Shown piece by piece: positions 34,536-46,694 of a DNA stretch of 64,000 nt. Source of the stretch: Obelidium mucronatum (Eukaryota > Chytridiomycota > Chytridiomycetes > Chytridiales > Chytriomycetaceae); contig JAIVFH010000032.1 of NCBI GenBank assembly GCA_025765595.1, positions 62,001-126,000 on the forward strand, read 5' to 3'. Numbering within the stretch: position 1 is the stretch's first letter; each line of letters begins with the position of its first letter. A program made the translations under genes and the position numbers. The notes under the pieces were generated by a model, which saw nothing but the letters and a program-made list of their open reading frames with translations, had not been told where the DNA came from and did not search any database.

Positions 34536-34899
34536 AGTGTGTTGAATCATTAAAAAAAAGTAAAAAGGATTATCTTGCGGGTTTTTAAAGGTGTGTGGTC
34601 CAGTTCATTGAATCGCGTTTGGAAAACGAATCTTAGATAGCCGCCACTGTACTGCTGTTGGGGTTCGAGAAATAGATGCATTACTCTCTGATATCGCAGT
34701 TGATAATTTTGATTGGGAATTTGAGAGGGAATGATTGTCTGTGCGTTGTGAAAATTCGGACTGCGGACACTTTCAGCTGACTTCCCTCTGTTCCACCGTG
34801 CCGGCAACAAGAAAGTCTTAAATATAAATGCGTTCACTGTGCCTTCATCGGCAAGGTTTTGCACTATCGTTTGTAGTGAAGCAACAACCAACCAAAGTC
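34536..34899. other. Intergenic region downstream of the F-box/WD40 gene
   Basis: No supported gene. It ends at the terminator of the minus-strand U6 copy. Confidence 0.4.
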
Positions 34900-34965
34900 A
34901 AAAAAATATTACCGGCAATGCCGGCATCCACTCAAGTTATGCGTGTCATCCTTACACAGGGAGCC

Positions 34966-34996
<31 letters not shown>

Positions 34997-35016
34997 CATA
35001 TGTGGCACAGAGCCAC
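34900..35016 (-). ncRNA. U6 spliceosomal snRNA, copy 2
   Basis: On the minus strand the sequence from 35016 to 34907 is identical to the U6 RNA at 9591-9700, including the ACAGAGA and AGC elements, the internal stem-loop and the CCGGC-ATT-GCCGG 3' hairpin. It ends in a T7 terminator (34906-34900). Both copies keep the same upstream block, so both may be active. Confidence 0.93.
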
Positions 35017-35107
35017 CTCCACTAGAGAGGTGTTCTGGCCGATAGTTATAGGTCGGACGGGAAATATATGTCTTTTCCTGCATTTTTTGAAATCCGATTC
35101 TAGGAAT
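35017..35107 (-). promoter_or_regulatory. U6 snRNA promoter region, copy 2
   Basis: 35055-35107 is identical over 53 bp to the block upstream of copy 1. TATAACTAT lies about 35 bp before the RNA start. Outside this block and the RNA, the two loci have no obvious similarity. Confidence 0.55.
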
Positions 35108-35413
35108 GAGATATTCACACTTGAATTAATAAACAAATGTGAGTTTTTGAAGAGATAAGTTAATTATTTCGACTGATATGTGTGAGAGTCGGCAAAAAAA
35201 AAATGCGATGTCCTTCCTGGATGAATGAACTTTGGTAGAAACCACAATTACAAGACAGATTACAAGGCAGTTTGAAAACAAGACCAATCAATACATAATA
35301 GCAATTCTCTTTTACTGCACAAGAACCAAAAAAGACAAACAGGAGAAAACAAAACGAAACCAACATACAAAAACTTATCACAACAAACTCTTGGACAAAG
35401 AAAGAAAAAACAT
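35108..35413. other. Intergenic region downstream of GPI
   Basis: A-rich with no supported gene. It probably holds the 3' UTR of GPI. Confidence 0.4.
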
Positions 35414-37392
<1,979 letters not shown>

Positions 37393-37500
37393 GTTGTTTT
37401 TTTTTGATAAGAAATTCAGAAGCGGAAAAATCATAAATGACAATTTATTACATAACTTATCAATTAATTCTATTACAACCAATATAAAAAATGGGGCTTA

Positions 37501-38023
37501 CTACTTCTTTTTTCGTGATAAATATCGCTGCTTAGCAGCTTCTGCCTTGGCGTCGCGCTCCTGCTTCTCCTTGACAGCCTGCGCTTCCTTATCCACAGGC
37601 TCAACCAACGCAACAGTCTCCACCGCTGCATCTTTCACCTCAACATTCGTCTGCTGTTTCCCACTTGTATCTACACCTCCATCCACCGACCGCCTCCTCT
37701 TCTTCTTCTGTGCCTTTGATCCAACGTCCCCATCATCCCCTACAGCACCCGCAACAGCAACCACAGGTTTCTCCACCTCACTACCAACAAGCCGATTCAC
37801 ATCACATTTTGAAACCTTCCCAATCCCTTCTTGAACCCAACTAAAGTCAATGCGACTCACTGTCCTCATACTCGCCCGATTCACGAACTGAATATCGTGG
37901 TATAGAACCCATTCAAGGTTGGATGAGATGGAATCACTGATTCCTCCAGGGTTTGTAGTGGGTCCGGCGAGGCAGGAGGATTGTTGGATGTGTAAGGATA
38001 AGAGTGCGGCGTTGCTTCCTTGG

Positions 38024-38087
<64 letters not shown>

Positions 38088-40340
38088 CGTTGGAGCCAGC
38101 GTTTCTGTTGTTGTTGTTGTTGATGCCGGAAGCAGCTAGGTAGTGGTAAAAGTAGTTTCGGTGTGGATGCCGTTTGGCAGTGTTGCTAAAGAATCCAGTG
38201 CAAAGGGACATTAAGATGGCGCGATAGTCAAAGTCATCCAATTCATCTTCATGGCCGTATTCATGATTGTCGTGTCGACTGTCGTTGTAGGAATCATGAT
38301 TCATTCTCCAAGAGGCATCTGATCTCGATTTCGATTTCTGTTTTTTCTCCTTCTTGCAACTGACAATAGGAAGCCCCAAGTCGTTCAAGACATCTCTCAA
38401 TTGACTCCTTGCATTCTTGGCGGCTCTCAAACTACGACTCTTGATCCACCGAGACCGACACCATTCTTCGCTTTCCCCGCTTCGTTCCCATGCATTATAT
38501 ACTCGCAACAGCGCAACGTGGTCTCCAGACTTGTGTGCGAATTTGGCGTGTGCTGTTTCGGCTTCGACTCGTTTGTGTTCTTGGCGTGGGTGGTGGTATA
38601 CTTCTTCGGTAGAGAGGATTGCAGCGAGGGTGAGTAGTTCGTGCGCGCAGTGGAAGGTTGTGGATGCAGCGATAAGGGATCGGGATAAAGATGGGTGGCA
38701 GGGTAACGCAGACATTTGTTTTCCTATCAGTGTTAGGTTTCCGTCTTGGTCTAGTGCGTCTATATAATTGTTTTAGTATCGCCGAAGGCGGTATAAGATG
38801 CACCGCCGAAGGCGGTTGATGAAGACAGTGGTAGGATGTGAAAAAAGAGGAAGAAAAAAGAAACCCTCGCCTACGGCGGGATGACATCGCCTTCGGCGAT
38901 ACTGAACCGCCTACGGCGGTAGAACACAAAAAGAAGAAAAAAAAAGAAACACTCGCCTACGGCGAGAAGGACCCGCCTACGGCGGGATGACATCGCCTTC
39001 GGCGATACTGAAGCCGCCTTCGGCGGTAGAACACCGCCTTCGGCGACGTTACCTAAAAAAAACAATTGCTTCATTGCATCCACCATCAAACCAGAATCGG
39101 GAGCATCAATAAACTCAAACTCCAAAATCTTTTCCACACCAATTCTCTTCAAAGACAAGACGGTAGAAATCAAACTGGAACGTTGAATTTCAGGAGTAGT
39201 ATCATCTTGAAAAGCAAGAAAAGACTCTTTACTATAAAGTCGAAAGACTTTACCAGGAGCCGTTCGACCAGCCCGACCAGCTCTTTGAGTAGCAGCCGCT
39301 TTACTGATTGGAACGACACACAGCGCATCCATTCCAGTTGAAGCATCATATATTTTCTCCTTCACGAAACCACAGTCAACGACATAACGGATTCCAGGAA
39401 TGGTAACAGACGTTTGAGCAATATTTGTAGCCACAACGACTTTGCGTACTTGTTTTTCGGCTGGCCGAAACACGCTCTTTTGTTCAGGAGTATCCAAGGC
39501 AGCATAGATTGGAAACAAGGCCAGACTCGCGACTTCAGGAAAAGCAGCGAGATCCACAGTGGGATTGATGGAGTCTGCTTCTTGGCGGATCAAGCGACAC
39601 GCCGTTTCAATCTCCTGCTGGCCCGTTAGAAACACGAGCACGTCGCCGGCGGCTTCCGCCTTGTGGATGTGCAAGACGGCCTCGACGGCCTTTGCGACGA
39701 CCTGGCTCTTGAGCGCCGCCATGGACATGTCGCGCGCGTACAGCAGGTCGACTTTGTGCATGCGGCCGGGCACGGCGAACAGCGGGGCGCCGCCGAAGAA
39801 GGCGCAGAACTTGTCCGCGTCGAGCGTCGCGGACATGACGACGAGCTTCAAGTCCGGCCGCGCGCGCACGGCGGCCTTCAGCACGCCAAACAACACGTCT
39901 GTCTCCAGCGACCGCTCGTGCGCCTCGTCGAGCACAACGACGTCGAGCGCGGCGGCGCCCGTCTGCAGCAGCGTGCCGTCCGTGACGAACGCCAGCCGCG
40001 TCGCCGCCGAGCGCGCCGCCGCGAACCGCACCGCGAAGCCCACGCGTCCGCCCAGCCGCGCGCCCGTCTCCGCCGCCACGCGCGTCGCCGCCGCGATCGC
40101 TGCGATGCGGCGCGGCTGCGTGACGGCGATGCGGCGCGTCGGCTCGTCTTCGAGCAGAAACTGCGGCAGCTGCGTCGTCTTGCCGCTGCCCGTGTCGCCG
40201 ACAACCACAACTACCGGGAACGCATTGACTGCCGCGATCAGCGCCTCGCGGTGCCCGTAGATCGGCAGCGACGTGCGCGTCGCCGAAAAGTCTTCGAGGT
40301 ACCGCTGTCGGTCGGACTCTGCTGTGTCTGTGTCGGTCAT
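37501..40340 (-). CDS. DEAH-box RNA helicase (DHX40/PRP43-like)
   Basis: ATP-dependent RNA helicase. Start MTDTDTAESDRQRYLEDF at 40340. Exon 1 (to about 39053) carries motif I GDTGSGKTTQ, Ia TQPRRIAA, II DEAH, III SAT, FLTGQQEIE, motif V TNIAQTSVTIPG and motif VI QRAGRAGR, then the winged helix. A 293-bp intron (39052-38760), packed with palindromic repeats, separates it from exon 2. Exon 2 continues DALDQDGNLTLIGKQMSALP (ratchet/HA2 domain) and the OB fold (AKRHPHRNYFYHYL). A run of about 21 Asn (AAC codons, 38028-38090) is inserted in this C-terminal domain. The end is Lys-rich, consistent with nuclear or nucleolar localisation. About 840 aa. The 5' third is very GC-rich. DHX40 or Prp43/Dhr2-type is favoured over Prp2/16/22 because the N-terminal extension is short. 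Confidence 0.87.
38028..38090 (-). repeat. (AAC)n trinucleotide repeat coding poly-Asn
   Basis: About 21 consecutive AAC codons (GTT on the plus strand), with a shorter Asn run just before it. It lies in the helicase C-terminal domain, probably as a disordered loop. Confidence 0.9.
38779..39045. repeat. Cluster of ten GC-rich mini-palindromes inside the helicase intron
   Basis: Ten copies of a GCC-TTC/TAC/GAA-GGC core, usually extended to CGCC..GGCG or CCGCC..GGCGG, lie at about 38780, 38804, 38868, 38888, 38908, 38954, 38973, 38993, 39014 and 39034. Each can fold into a 4-5 bp stem with a three-base loop. Where the transcript reads CUUCGG it forms the stable UUCG tetraloop. A larger unit (GATGACATCGCCTTCGGCGA and flanks) occurs twice about 105 bp apart, so the cluster grew partly by local duplication. 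Confidence 0.9.
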
Positions 40341-40393
40341 TGGTTTTTTTTTATTTTTATCAGATGTGATTTCAATCAACAAAAACTTGCACC

Positions 40394-42034
40394 CTAACAG
40401 TCCTCAGGTCTTGGCATCTCAGGAAGAAATACTGCTGGTGGAGTTGGCTTTGAAGGAGGAGCCGTAGATACAATTGGCGTTATGTCAGGAGATGCTGAAT
40501 TTCTTGAATCGGAGGTGACAGCTGTCCATCCGTTTGTTGATACATTATCAGAACTTGCTGATTCAGTTGGCTTGGCGGTTGTTGCTGATGCTATTTGGCT
40601 GGCTGAAGAAGATGGACCAATTTCAATTGAAGTATTACTTGACCCAGTTGTTTTCAAGATGTCACCGTTGCTGGCAACACAACGACTGTTCTTACAATCG
40701 AAACCCTCTGGACAAGAGATGACGCATCCATCAATTTCTCCACAGAATCCATTCTCACGGAGCACGTCCTCTAATTTCTTTGAACAAAACAGAGCGTAAC
40801 TAGTAGTAGTGGATTGACTGCCAACTGTAGAGACTGAAACTGCCGAGGGCGTCGCAGTTGAGCTTAGAGGTGACGCCGCAGTTGAGCTTAGAGGTGACAC
40901 CACAGGTGAACTCACAGAGGAGGGAGCCACAGTTGAACTCATTGTCTCTGTTGGATTAGAATAAGTAGTCAAGGTTGTAGTGGTTGAAGAGCTTGAAGAT
41001 GTAGGGTCACTAGTAGAAGTTGAGCTAGAGGTTGATGTAGTACCAGTGGTTAAAGTAGAAGTTGATGCAGTGTCACTAGTAGAAGTTGGGGTTGATGTAG
41101 GGCCACTTTCTGTAGTAGTACTTGTAGAAGGTTCCAATCTGATTTCTTCACAACGATCCAAGACACAAGCTCTACCTTTGGAACAAGTTTGGATACACGA
41201 TTGATCCATTCTGTAACCACAAAGATCCGGAAAATTATCCGGCCGACACTTTGGATAAAGTGCAACAGTTCGACAGCCATTTTGGGTGCACACCTGATCA
41301 GGTCCACATTCAATATCATAAACACATGGTGCGTCTTCTAACTGTGCAGAGGTTACTTTGGCTGAGCATTTTTCATTTTTGCAGAAACCTCCTAGTACAC
41401 AATTAATTTTGCAGTCAGGGAACTTTAATCCACAGAAGCCGGAACCCCCATAGAAATTTGAGTCCACAAGTGAACAACTAGGAAGTTGCTGTGGGGCGTA
41501 ACAACCATATTTGCTACTGCACAGATTTCCTGGTCCACACTGACTGTCATCTGTGCATGCTGCACGTTTGACAACTCTGTTTCGTGGTAAAACCAAATCC
41601 AAAAAGGAAACACTAAAGGACTCAGCTTCCAGCCCAGGTTGGGGTACTAAAGCTGGTCCAGTCGCTTTTTCAACAACGACTGGCTTGGTTTCTTCAACAA
41701 TCACCACTTTGTTTTCCTGTTGCGGCACTGAAGCGGGCAAGCTCTCAACTTTTTTCTGCTGGGCTGGCGCTGGGGCTAGCTTGTCCACGACGGGGGCCGC
41801 TGGTGCCGCTGGGGAGACCACTTCCTTGACAGGGGCTTCGGCAGTGACCTCAATGACTTCCTGTGGGTCCAGTGGTGGTGGAACAGTGGTGGCGGCGGCT
41901 GGCGCCTCATTGGTCATGGCAGTAGTTGTGGCAGCGACGACAACGGCAGCCTGGTAATTTGGCACATACTTCTTGCTGGCGGCAACCAGCGAGGCGCTGG
42001 CAATAATGGCTGCAAGGAAGCTGATCAACCTCAT
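40394..42034 (-). CDS. Secreted Cys-rich, Ser/Thr-rich protein
   Basis: One open exon, 546 aa. Residues 1-19 (MRLISFLAAIIASASLVAAS) form a signal peptide. A Pro/Ala/Val-rich region follows. Then come several small Cys modules with a shared pattern (C-x5-C-GPG-x-LC, FCGLKFPDCKINC..GGFC, C-x5-C-GPDQVC, LCGYRMDQSCIQTC..GRAC). A long Ser/Thr stretch (probably O-glycosylated) precedes one more such module (FCGEIDGCVISCPEGFDC) and a Ser/Thr-rich end. No GPI signal or membrane helix at the C terminus. Most likely a cell-wall or extracellular protein of a lineage-specific family. Exact repeats of GTTGAGCTTAGAGGTGAC code for part of the Ser/Thr region. Confidence 0.75.
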   Translation of the reverse strand: MRLISFLAAIIASASLVAASKKYVPNYQAAVVVAATTTAMTNEAPAAATTVPPPLDPQEVIEVTAEAPVKEVVSPAAPAAPVVDKLAPAPAQQKKVESLPASVPQQENKVVIVEETKPVVVEKATGPALVPQPGLEAESFSVSFLDLVLPRNRVVKRAACTDDSQCGPGNLCSSKYGCYAPQQLPSCSLVDSNFYGGSGFCGLKFPDCKINCVLGGFCKNEKCSAKVTSAQLEDAPCVYDIECGPDQVCTQNGCRTVALYPKCRPDNFPDLCGYRMDQSCIQTCSKGRACVLDRCEEIRLEPSTSTTTESGPTSTPTSTSDTASTSTLTTGTTSTSSSTSTSDPTSSSSSTTTTLTTYSNPTETMSSTVAPSSVSSPVVSPLSSTAASPLSSTATPSAVSVSTVGSQSTTTSYALFCSKKLEDVLRENGFCGEIDGCVISCPEGFDCKNSRCVASNGDILKTTGSSNTSIEIGPSSSASQIASATTAKPTESASSDNVSTNGWTAVTSDSRNSASPDITPIVSTAPPSKPTPPAVFLPEMPRPEDC

Positions 42035-42679
42035 TTCTACAGTCTAATTAGTTGCTGTGGGGGGGTGGCACGGGCTTTGGAGGCCATGCTCCTGCCGTTT
42101 TTGCGTGATTATCCAGGGACTTGGGAGGCCATGCTCCTCTTTTTGTGATTATCAATTAACTACAAGTGGCAATTCAAGGAAGATCGTGTTACAGCATAAT
42201 CGGTTGAATGACAATCTTGGTTTTTAATCAAACAGACACGCTTGAAGAGGCACAAGCCATCTTTTTAGTGTCTTCTTCTTCTTTTTTTTTTTTTTTTTTT
42301 TTTTGCTCTAAGTGATACTTTCCTTATTCTTTTAGCAGGTTAACACCCATTTCGGACAGGAAAAGATGGCGTTTTATTGTTTCAGAAAATGGGTCTACGC
42401 CAGTTTGCCTCTTAAACTGGAGTCTGTATTTATTTATAGAATCAAAAAAAAGCCTTCGAGGTCAGCGCCGTCTCGGTCTCGGAGTGCCAAATGTTTTTGT
42501 AACATTGAAACAACCCTCTGACACAGGGACTGGCACACTTTTTTTGTCATTCTTCCATCTGACATGATGAGATAGTTTGTGCTAATGAAAATCCCGTGAA
42601 AATCTATATTCTAAACTTCATTGAGAATCATGTAAAATGTATTTATTCTAAATAAAATACTCTAATAATATGTAAAAAG
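42035..42679. other. Intergenic region between secreted protein and SulP3
   Basis: Contains a T23 homopolymer (42282-42304) and a direct repeat (42077-42153) close to the secreted-protein start. No gene seen. Confidence 0.45.
42077..42153. repeat. Direct repeat upstream of the secreted-protein gene
   Basis: Two copies of a GGAGGCCATGCTCCT...TTTTTG..TGATTATC block (about 42077-42113 and 42121-42153), starting about 43 bp upstream of the ATG at 42034. The spacing suits duplicated promoter sites. Confidence 0.6.
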
Positions 42680-44845
42680 CTACTTGGAAACAACATCAAC
42701 AGTCTCAGTCAACACATCCCGAGTCTCACGATCCGCAGCAGCAACCGCATCATCAATAGTATAGTGGAAGTACTGCAAGTTGTTTTCAAAGCTATCGTGA
42801 ATCGCAGCCTCCTCACTATTCTTGAAATACTTTGCAAACGCAGCAACAGCCTTCCCTTCCTGCGCAGATGGCGTCGCATCAAAGCTCGAAGAAGTCGTGA
42901 CTCCAGGAACACGAAGAACAGTTCCCAAGTACCCGCGGTGCACATTCACAAAGTGGAACTGAACAGGTCTTCCAGCGTATCTAGTCAAATCATCCTTGGA
43001 ACTAAGCAAAGCTTGCAACCCAGTGTAATCCACATGGTTCACAGAGCTAAAGTCCAACACAATAGAACGAAGCACTGGGAGTGTGCCGAGTCCAAGCTTG
43101 TCACGAGCCAAGGCGCGTTCTTGGGTATCGTCACTCCACATTTTGTCGGAAGCAGCTCGAATGGAACCAGTGTATCTAAACTTTTCCAAAACGGTTTCCT
43201 TGAGACGGTCGGCAAAGAATCCAGAGTTGGGGTAGGTCAGGGATTCTTCAATCTTGAAGACAAGGATTCCTTCAGGAGCCTCAGTAACAGAGCTAGCAAC
43301 ATTGGGGCCTTCAATCAATGGGTCGACCCATGGACCAGCAGCAGAACGCTTGAGAATCTTCACCTTTGGTCTAGCAACACGGGCGAGAAGGACAATCACG
43401 GACCAACCAACGGATGCGAACAACGAGTTTTCGATGGTGGATACCAAACAGACAACCAAAGCAATAGTAAAGCCGAGACCGTCAAGAACTGGGTGGTAAA
43501 AAAAGATTATTATTCATACATCCCCGCGGAAGAAATTTAAAATTGTGTGACGCTTACTCTCAATTTGGAACACATTCTTGAGAATCTTGAAGTTGACAAA
43601 AAGTTCAAAGATGGCGGCAATAACAATGGCAGACAAAACGGCACTTGGAATGTAGTACAAAACATCGGTAAGGGTGAAGAGACCGATGATAACGAGAACA
43701 CCAGTGTAGAAAGTACCGAATGGAGTTCTAACTCCAGATGAAGACTTGATGGCAGAGCGAGAGAAAGATCCAGTGGATGGTAGAGCTCCAATGAACGATC
43801 CGATAACGTTGGTCAAACCAAGAGCAATAGTTTCCTGGTTAGGGTTGACAGTGTATCCGTTTTGACGACCATACATCTTGACAACAGCAATGTGTTCCAA
43901 GAGAGAAATGATAAAGATGGAAGGAACAGCCGGCAAGATCTTGGATGTGAAGGAGCCAGACAAGTCAGGACCACGAATTCCAGAAAGACCCTTTGGAATA
44001 GTCTTGACAATGGAGAAGGGCATATCAGCCCTGTCACGGTACGCGTAGGAAACTCCAATGTAGACAATCAGAACAATAGCGTTACGCATGAACCCGATAA
44101 ATCTGAGAACGGGGGTCTTCTTGGCCAAATGCTGGAACAAGTATTTAATGGAGAAGAGGAAAAACAAGGCTGTGAGTCCAAAGATGGCGTCGTATTTTGA
44201 AGTTCCGGTACCAACTGCTTTCAAGAAGTCAATCAAGATTTGGTATGGTGGGTTTTCGTTGGTGTTGATGTTTTTGACACCAAAGAGACCTGGCAGTTGT
44301 TGAATCTGAATCTGGATACAAGCTCCTGAAGTGAAACCAGCAATGACAGGGATAGGGACAAAGTCGACAACGACACCCAAACGGAATACTCCAATAAACA
44401 ACTGGATAATTCCGACCCAGAAACTCATGGTGATACCGAAAGTGACCTTCTCAGCAGTAGTGGCTTTGGAGCCCAAGTTGGAGTTGATGGATTGACCCAA
44501 CACAAGAGCAAGAACCGCAGTGAGACCAATAGTAACATCCTTGGAAGTGGCAAACACAGAATACAACAAGCAACCAACGAATCCAGTGTAGAGACCATAT
44601 TCAGCTGGGAGTCCAGCAAGCTTTGTTGCATAGGAAATGGCTTGGGGGAACAGAATGAGGGCAATAGTGAATCCAGCGATAAAGTCTCCAATGAACCATT
44701 GCAAGTTGTATCTTGGCATCCAATGGACAATTGGAAACAATGACTTGGCGTATCTCACTGATGATTTCGGCAAGTCCTGGATAGCATCCTTGGCTGAACG
44801 CTTGAGTGCTTCAAATTGCGAGTCGGGCACTTCTTGGTATGGCAT
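42680..44845 (-). CDS. SulP-family sulfate permease 3
   Basis: Intact close paralogue of the broken SulP2. Start MPYQEVPDSQFEALKRSAKDA at 44845. The frame runs uninterrupted through ILFPQAISYATKLAGLPAEYG, so the first intron found in SulP1 and SulP2 is missing here. It includes VPIPVIAGFTSGACIQIQ, the IDFLKAVG..RFIGFM region deleted in SulP2, and GALPSTGSFSRSAIKSSSG. One intron (about 43560-43492) separates VFQIES from the last helices. The STAS domain follows (EGILVFKIEESLTYPNSGFF, SIVLDFSSVNHVDYTGLQALL). It ends TETVDVVSK at 42680. Proton-coupled sulfate uptake at the plasma membrane is the expected role. Confidence 0.93.
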
Positions 44846-45356
44846 TTGTCAAGAAAGTGTTTTTTTTTTTGGAAGGAGGAGGGGAAGTCGTTTGGGTATT
44901 TATATGGGTTTTTTTCTCTGTTCGCGATGATGCAAACGCTAGTTATCTTTGCACGGGTCGCACGTGTGGGTCGGCTTAGCGGCCCGTGGGATGATGCCAT
45001 TTCATGTTTCGCTGTCAATTTTTCTTATCCCAAGGGCTGAACCGCATGAGTAGAGTTCGAGGCAGGCATAGTCTAGCGTTGAGAGCGGAAAACCATTGCA
45101 TCACGGACAACGACCAGGTTTGACGGGGCAAGATTTTCCAGAGTTCAAGAGTTTGTGATTTGGAAAATGAGTATCCCAATTTCCACCAACTTGTATCGAT
45201 TTTAAACAAGATGGCTTTAAGCGATTGAAAATTATTGAAATTAAGAAGGAATAATAATGTAAAAAAATATGATCCTTTATTGTTCCTTTCTTCTTTGGGG
45301 GTTTGTGGAACAAAACGTTGGTTCACAGTTTGGTGAATATAAAAAAAAAATTAAAA
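44846..45356. other. Divergent intergenic region upstream of SulP3
   Basis: Promoter region of SulP3 (minus) and the small secreted-protein gene (plus). Holds the CACGTG motif. No gene or RNA recognised. Confidence 0.4.
44961..44966. promoter_or_regulatory. CACGTG (possible Cbf1 site) upstream of SulP3
   Basis: CACGTG about 115 bp upstream of the SulP3 start, flanked by GTCG and TGGG. It is the counterpart of the motif before SulP2. Confidence 0.3.
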
Positions 45357-45880
45357 ATGAAGGCAACGGCGATCATCGCGTCTCTCTTTTTCCTATCTGT
45401 TTATTCCGTGCCCGTCAACGAGAAACGCGAGCAGATGGAAGGTTATATTTGCTTTTACTGTTAACCATTCGCCTTAAGTTTTTTTCTTCTATTCGCGACC
45501 CCGCCACACCTCAGTGTTGGAAATACCATCCCACGTCTTCATCAGAAAAGACTCGATCCAGCTATGTTCTGAAGACCCGCGTCAAAGAGTGCGCCTCAAA
45601 GGGCCAGATCTGCGTTATTTCATCCTTGAAAATTGCTGGCGAAGAAGGTCAAAACGAGTCAAGACTGTCAGAATCTTGAAAACAACGCTAGCATGTAGCT
45701 GTGAAAGAGAAAACGAATCAAGCTGTTTCTTATGACCCCGATTCCGTTGAAGGATCGACTCCTTGTGCTGCTGTGGAAAGCTGCACGGCTGCAGAGAAGG
45801 AAAAATGTGGCGCGGAAAAGAGAGATTGTTTGGCGAAAGCTAGTTCTACAACTTGTTTGAGAACTGTGTTTTGCGTGTAG
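45357..45880 (+). CDS. Small secreted cysteine-rich protein
   Basis: Start MKATAIIASLFFLSVYSVPV at 45357 is a signal peptide. Intron 1 (about 45441-45513) joins to CWKYHPTSSSEKTRSSYVLK and KECASKGQICVIS. A second intron (about 45647-45690) is needed to reach VAVKEKTNQAVSYDPDSVEG with C-rich TPCAAVESCTAAEKEKCGAEKRDCLA and LRTVFCV before TAG at 45878. About 130 aa with roughly ten cysteines. Family unknown; probably extracellular. Both splice sites are inferred only from frame and Cys spacing. Confidence 0.5.
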
Positions 45881-45983
45881 TGTTTTCTTTTTTTTTCGCT
45901 GGGGAGTTTTCTTAAATCTGAATTATTTAATTTTGTTTGTTTTTTCTTTCATATCGGAATTGTCAAATCCAAAACACAAAATA

Positions 45984-46694
45984 ATGATCAAACCAATAGC
46001 AGTATTCTTTGTATCCCTCGGAATCCAACTTGCCGCTTCATTCCCTTCATCCAACGGCCTTGGTTTAGTCAACCGCGCCAAAGACACCAAATGTCCAACA
46101 ACCTGCAACATCCTCTGCCCTTCCTTGACACACACATGCGAAGTCCAACCCCTCGCCGCAGCTGACCAAGGCGCAAAATGCGCTGAATACCGATGTATAT
46201 CAAACAACCAGAATGACCTCCCCTTTGACAATAACAACAACAACGGCCTTTTGGGAAACTTTGCCGACGCGACAAACCAAAACAGCGACTCGGAAACTGA
46301 AACAACAACAACAACAACAACCCAAAATAAATGCGATCACTCCGCGATCGAACGCTCATACAGCCAAGGAGTCTGTCAATCCTGTAAAAGCCGAGAATTA
46401 AACTCATACTGTCAAGTCACACACGATGAAAATGACTGCATCAAAGCCCGATGTGTACCGTTTCCACCCAAAAGCTCTAGTGCCACTGTGCTGGGTAATT
46501 TGGCTGGAGCCGTGTCAGGTGAAAACTCCGAAGACAACGGCGGCAAGGCTTGCGTGGTTCCGAAAAAGTGTCCGGCGCCTTGTCCTGGATTATGGGAATG
46601 CACTGTTCATGCAAAAGAAAAGAAGTATCAGGGTGATCATTGTTGGTATGCGACTTGTAAGGATCCGTTGACTGCTCCCAGTTGGTTCAATTGA
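45984..46694 (+). CDS. Secreted cysteine-rich protein
   Basis: Start MIKPIAVFFVSLGIQLAAS at 45984 is a signal peptide. Two Cys-rich parts (CPTTCNILCPSLTHTCEV..CAEYRC and CDHSAIERSYSQGVCQSCKS..CQVTHDENDC..ARC) are joined by an Asn/Thr linker. A third follows (CVVPKKCPAPCPGLWECTVH..CWYATC). No introns are evident. About 236 aa, Cys spaced in a repeated C-x3-C..C..C pattern, suggesting three related modules. Its neighbour (45357-45880) is also small and Cys-rich. No known family. Confidence 0.68.
   Translation: MIKPIAVFFVSLGIQLAASFPSSNGLGLVNRAKDTKCPTTCNILCPSLTHTCEVQPLAAADQGAKCAEYRCISNNQNDLPFDNNNNNGLLGNFADATNQNSDSETETTTTTTTQNKCDHSAIERSYSQGVCQSCKSRELNSYCQVTHDENDCIKARCVPFPPKSSSATVLGNLAGAVSGENSEDNGGKACVVPKKCPAPCPGLWECTVHAKEKKYQGDHCWYATCKDPLTAPSWFN

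Noticed and set aside
34828..35045. Two short frames at the second U6 locus similar to frames at 9504-9753
   Set aside because: The similarity is the duplicated U6 snRNA sequence, not a protein.
38779..39045. CRISPR-like array in the helicase intron
   Set aside because: Repeats are 10-13 bp, spacers are irregular and themselves partly repeated, and the locus is a eukaryotic intron.
39559..40397. Long plus-strand frames opposite the DEAH helicase
   Set aside because: GC-rich coding DNA keeps the antisense frames open. The minus strand has all helicase motifs.
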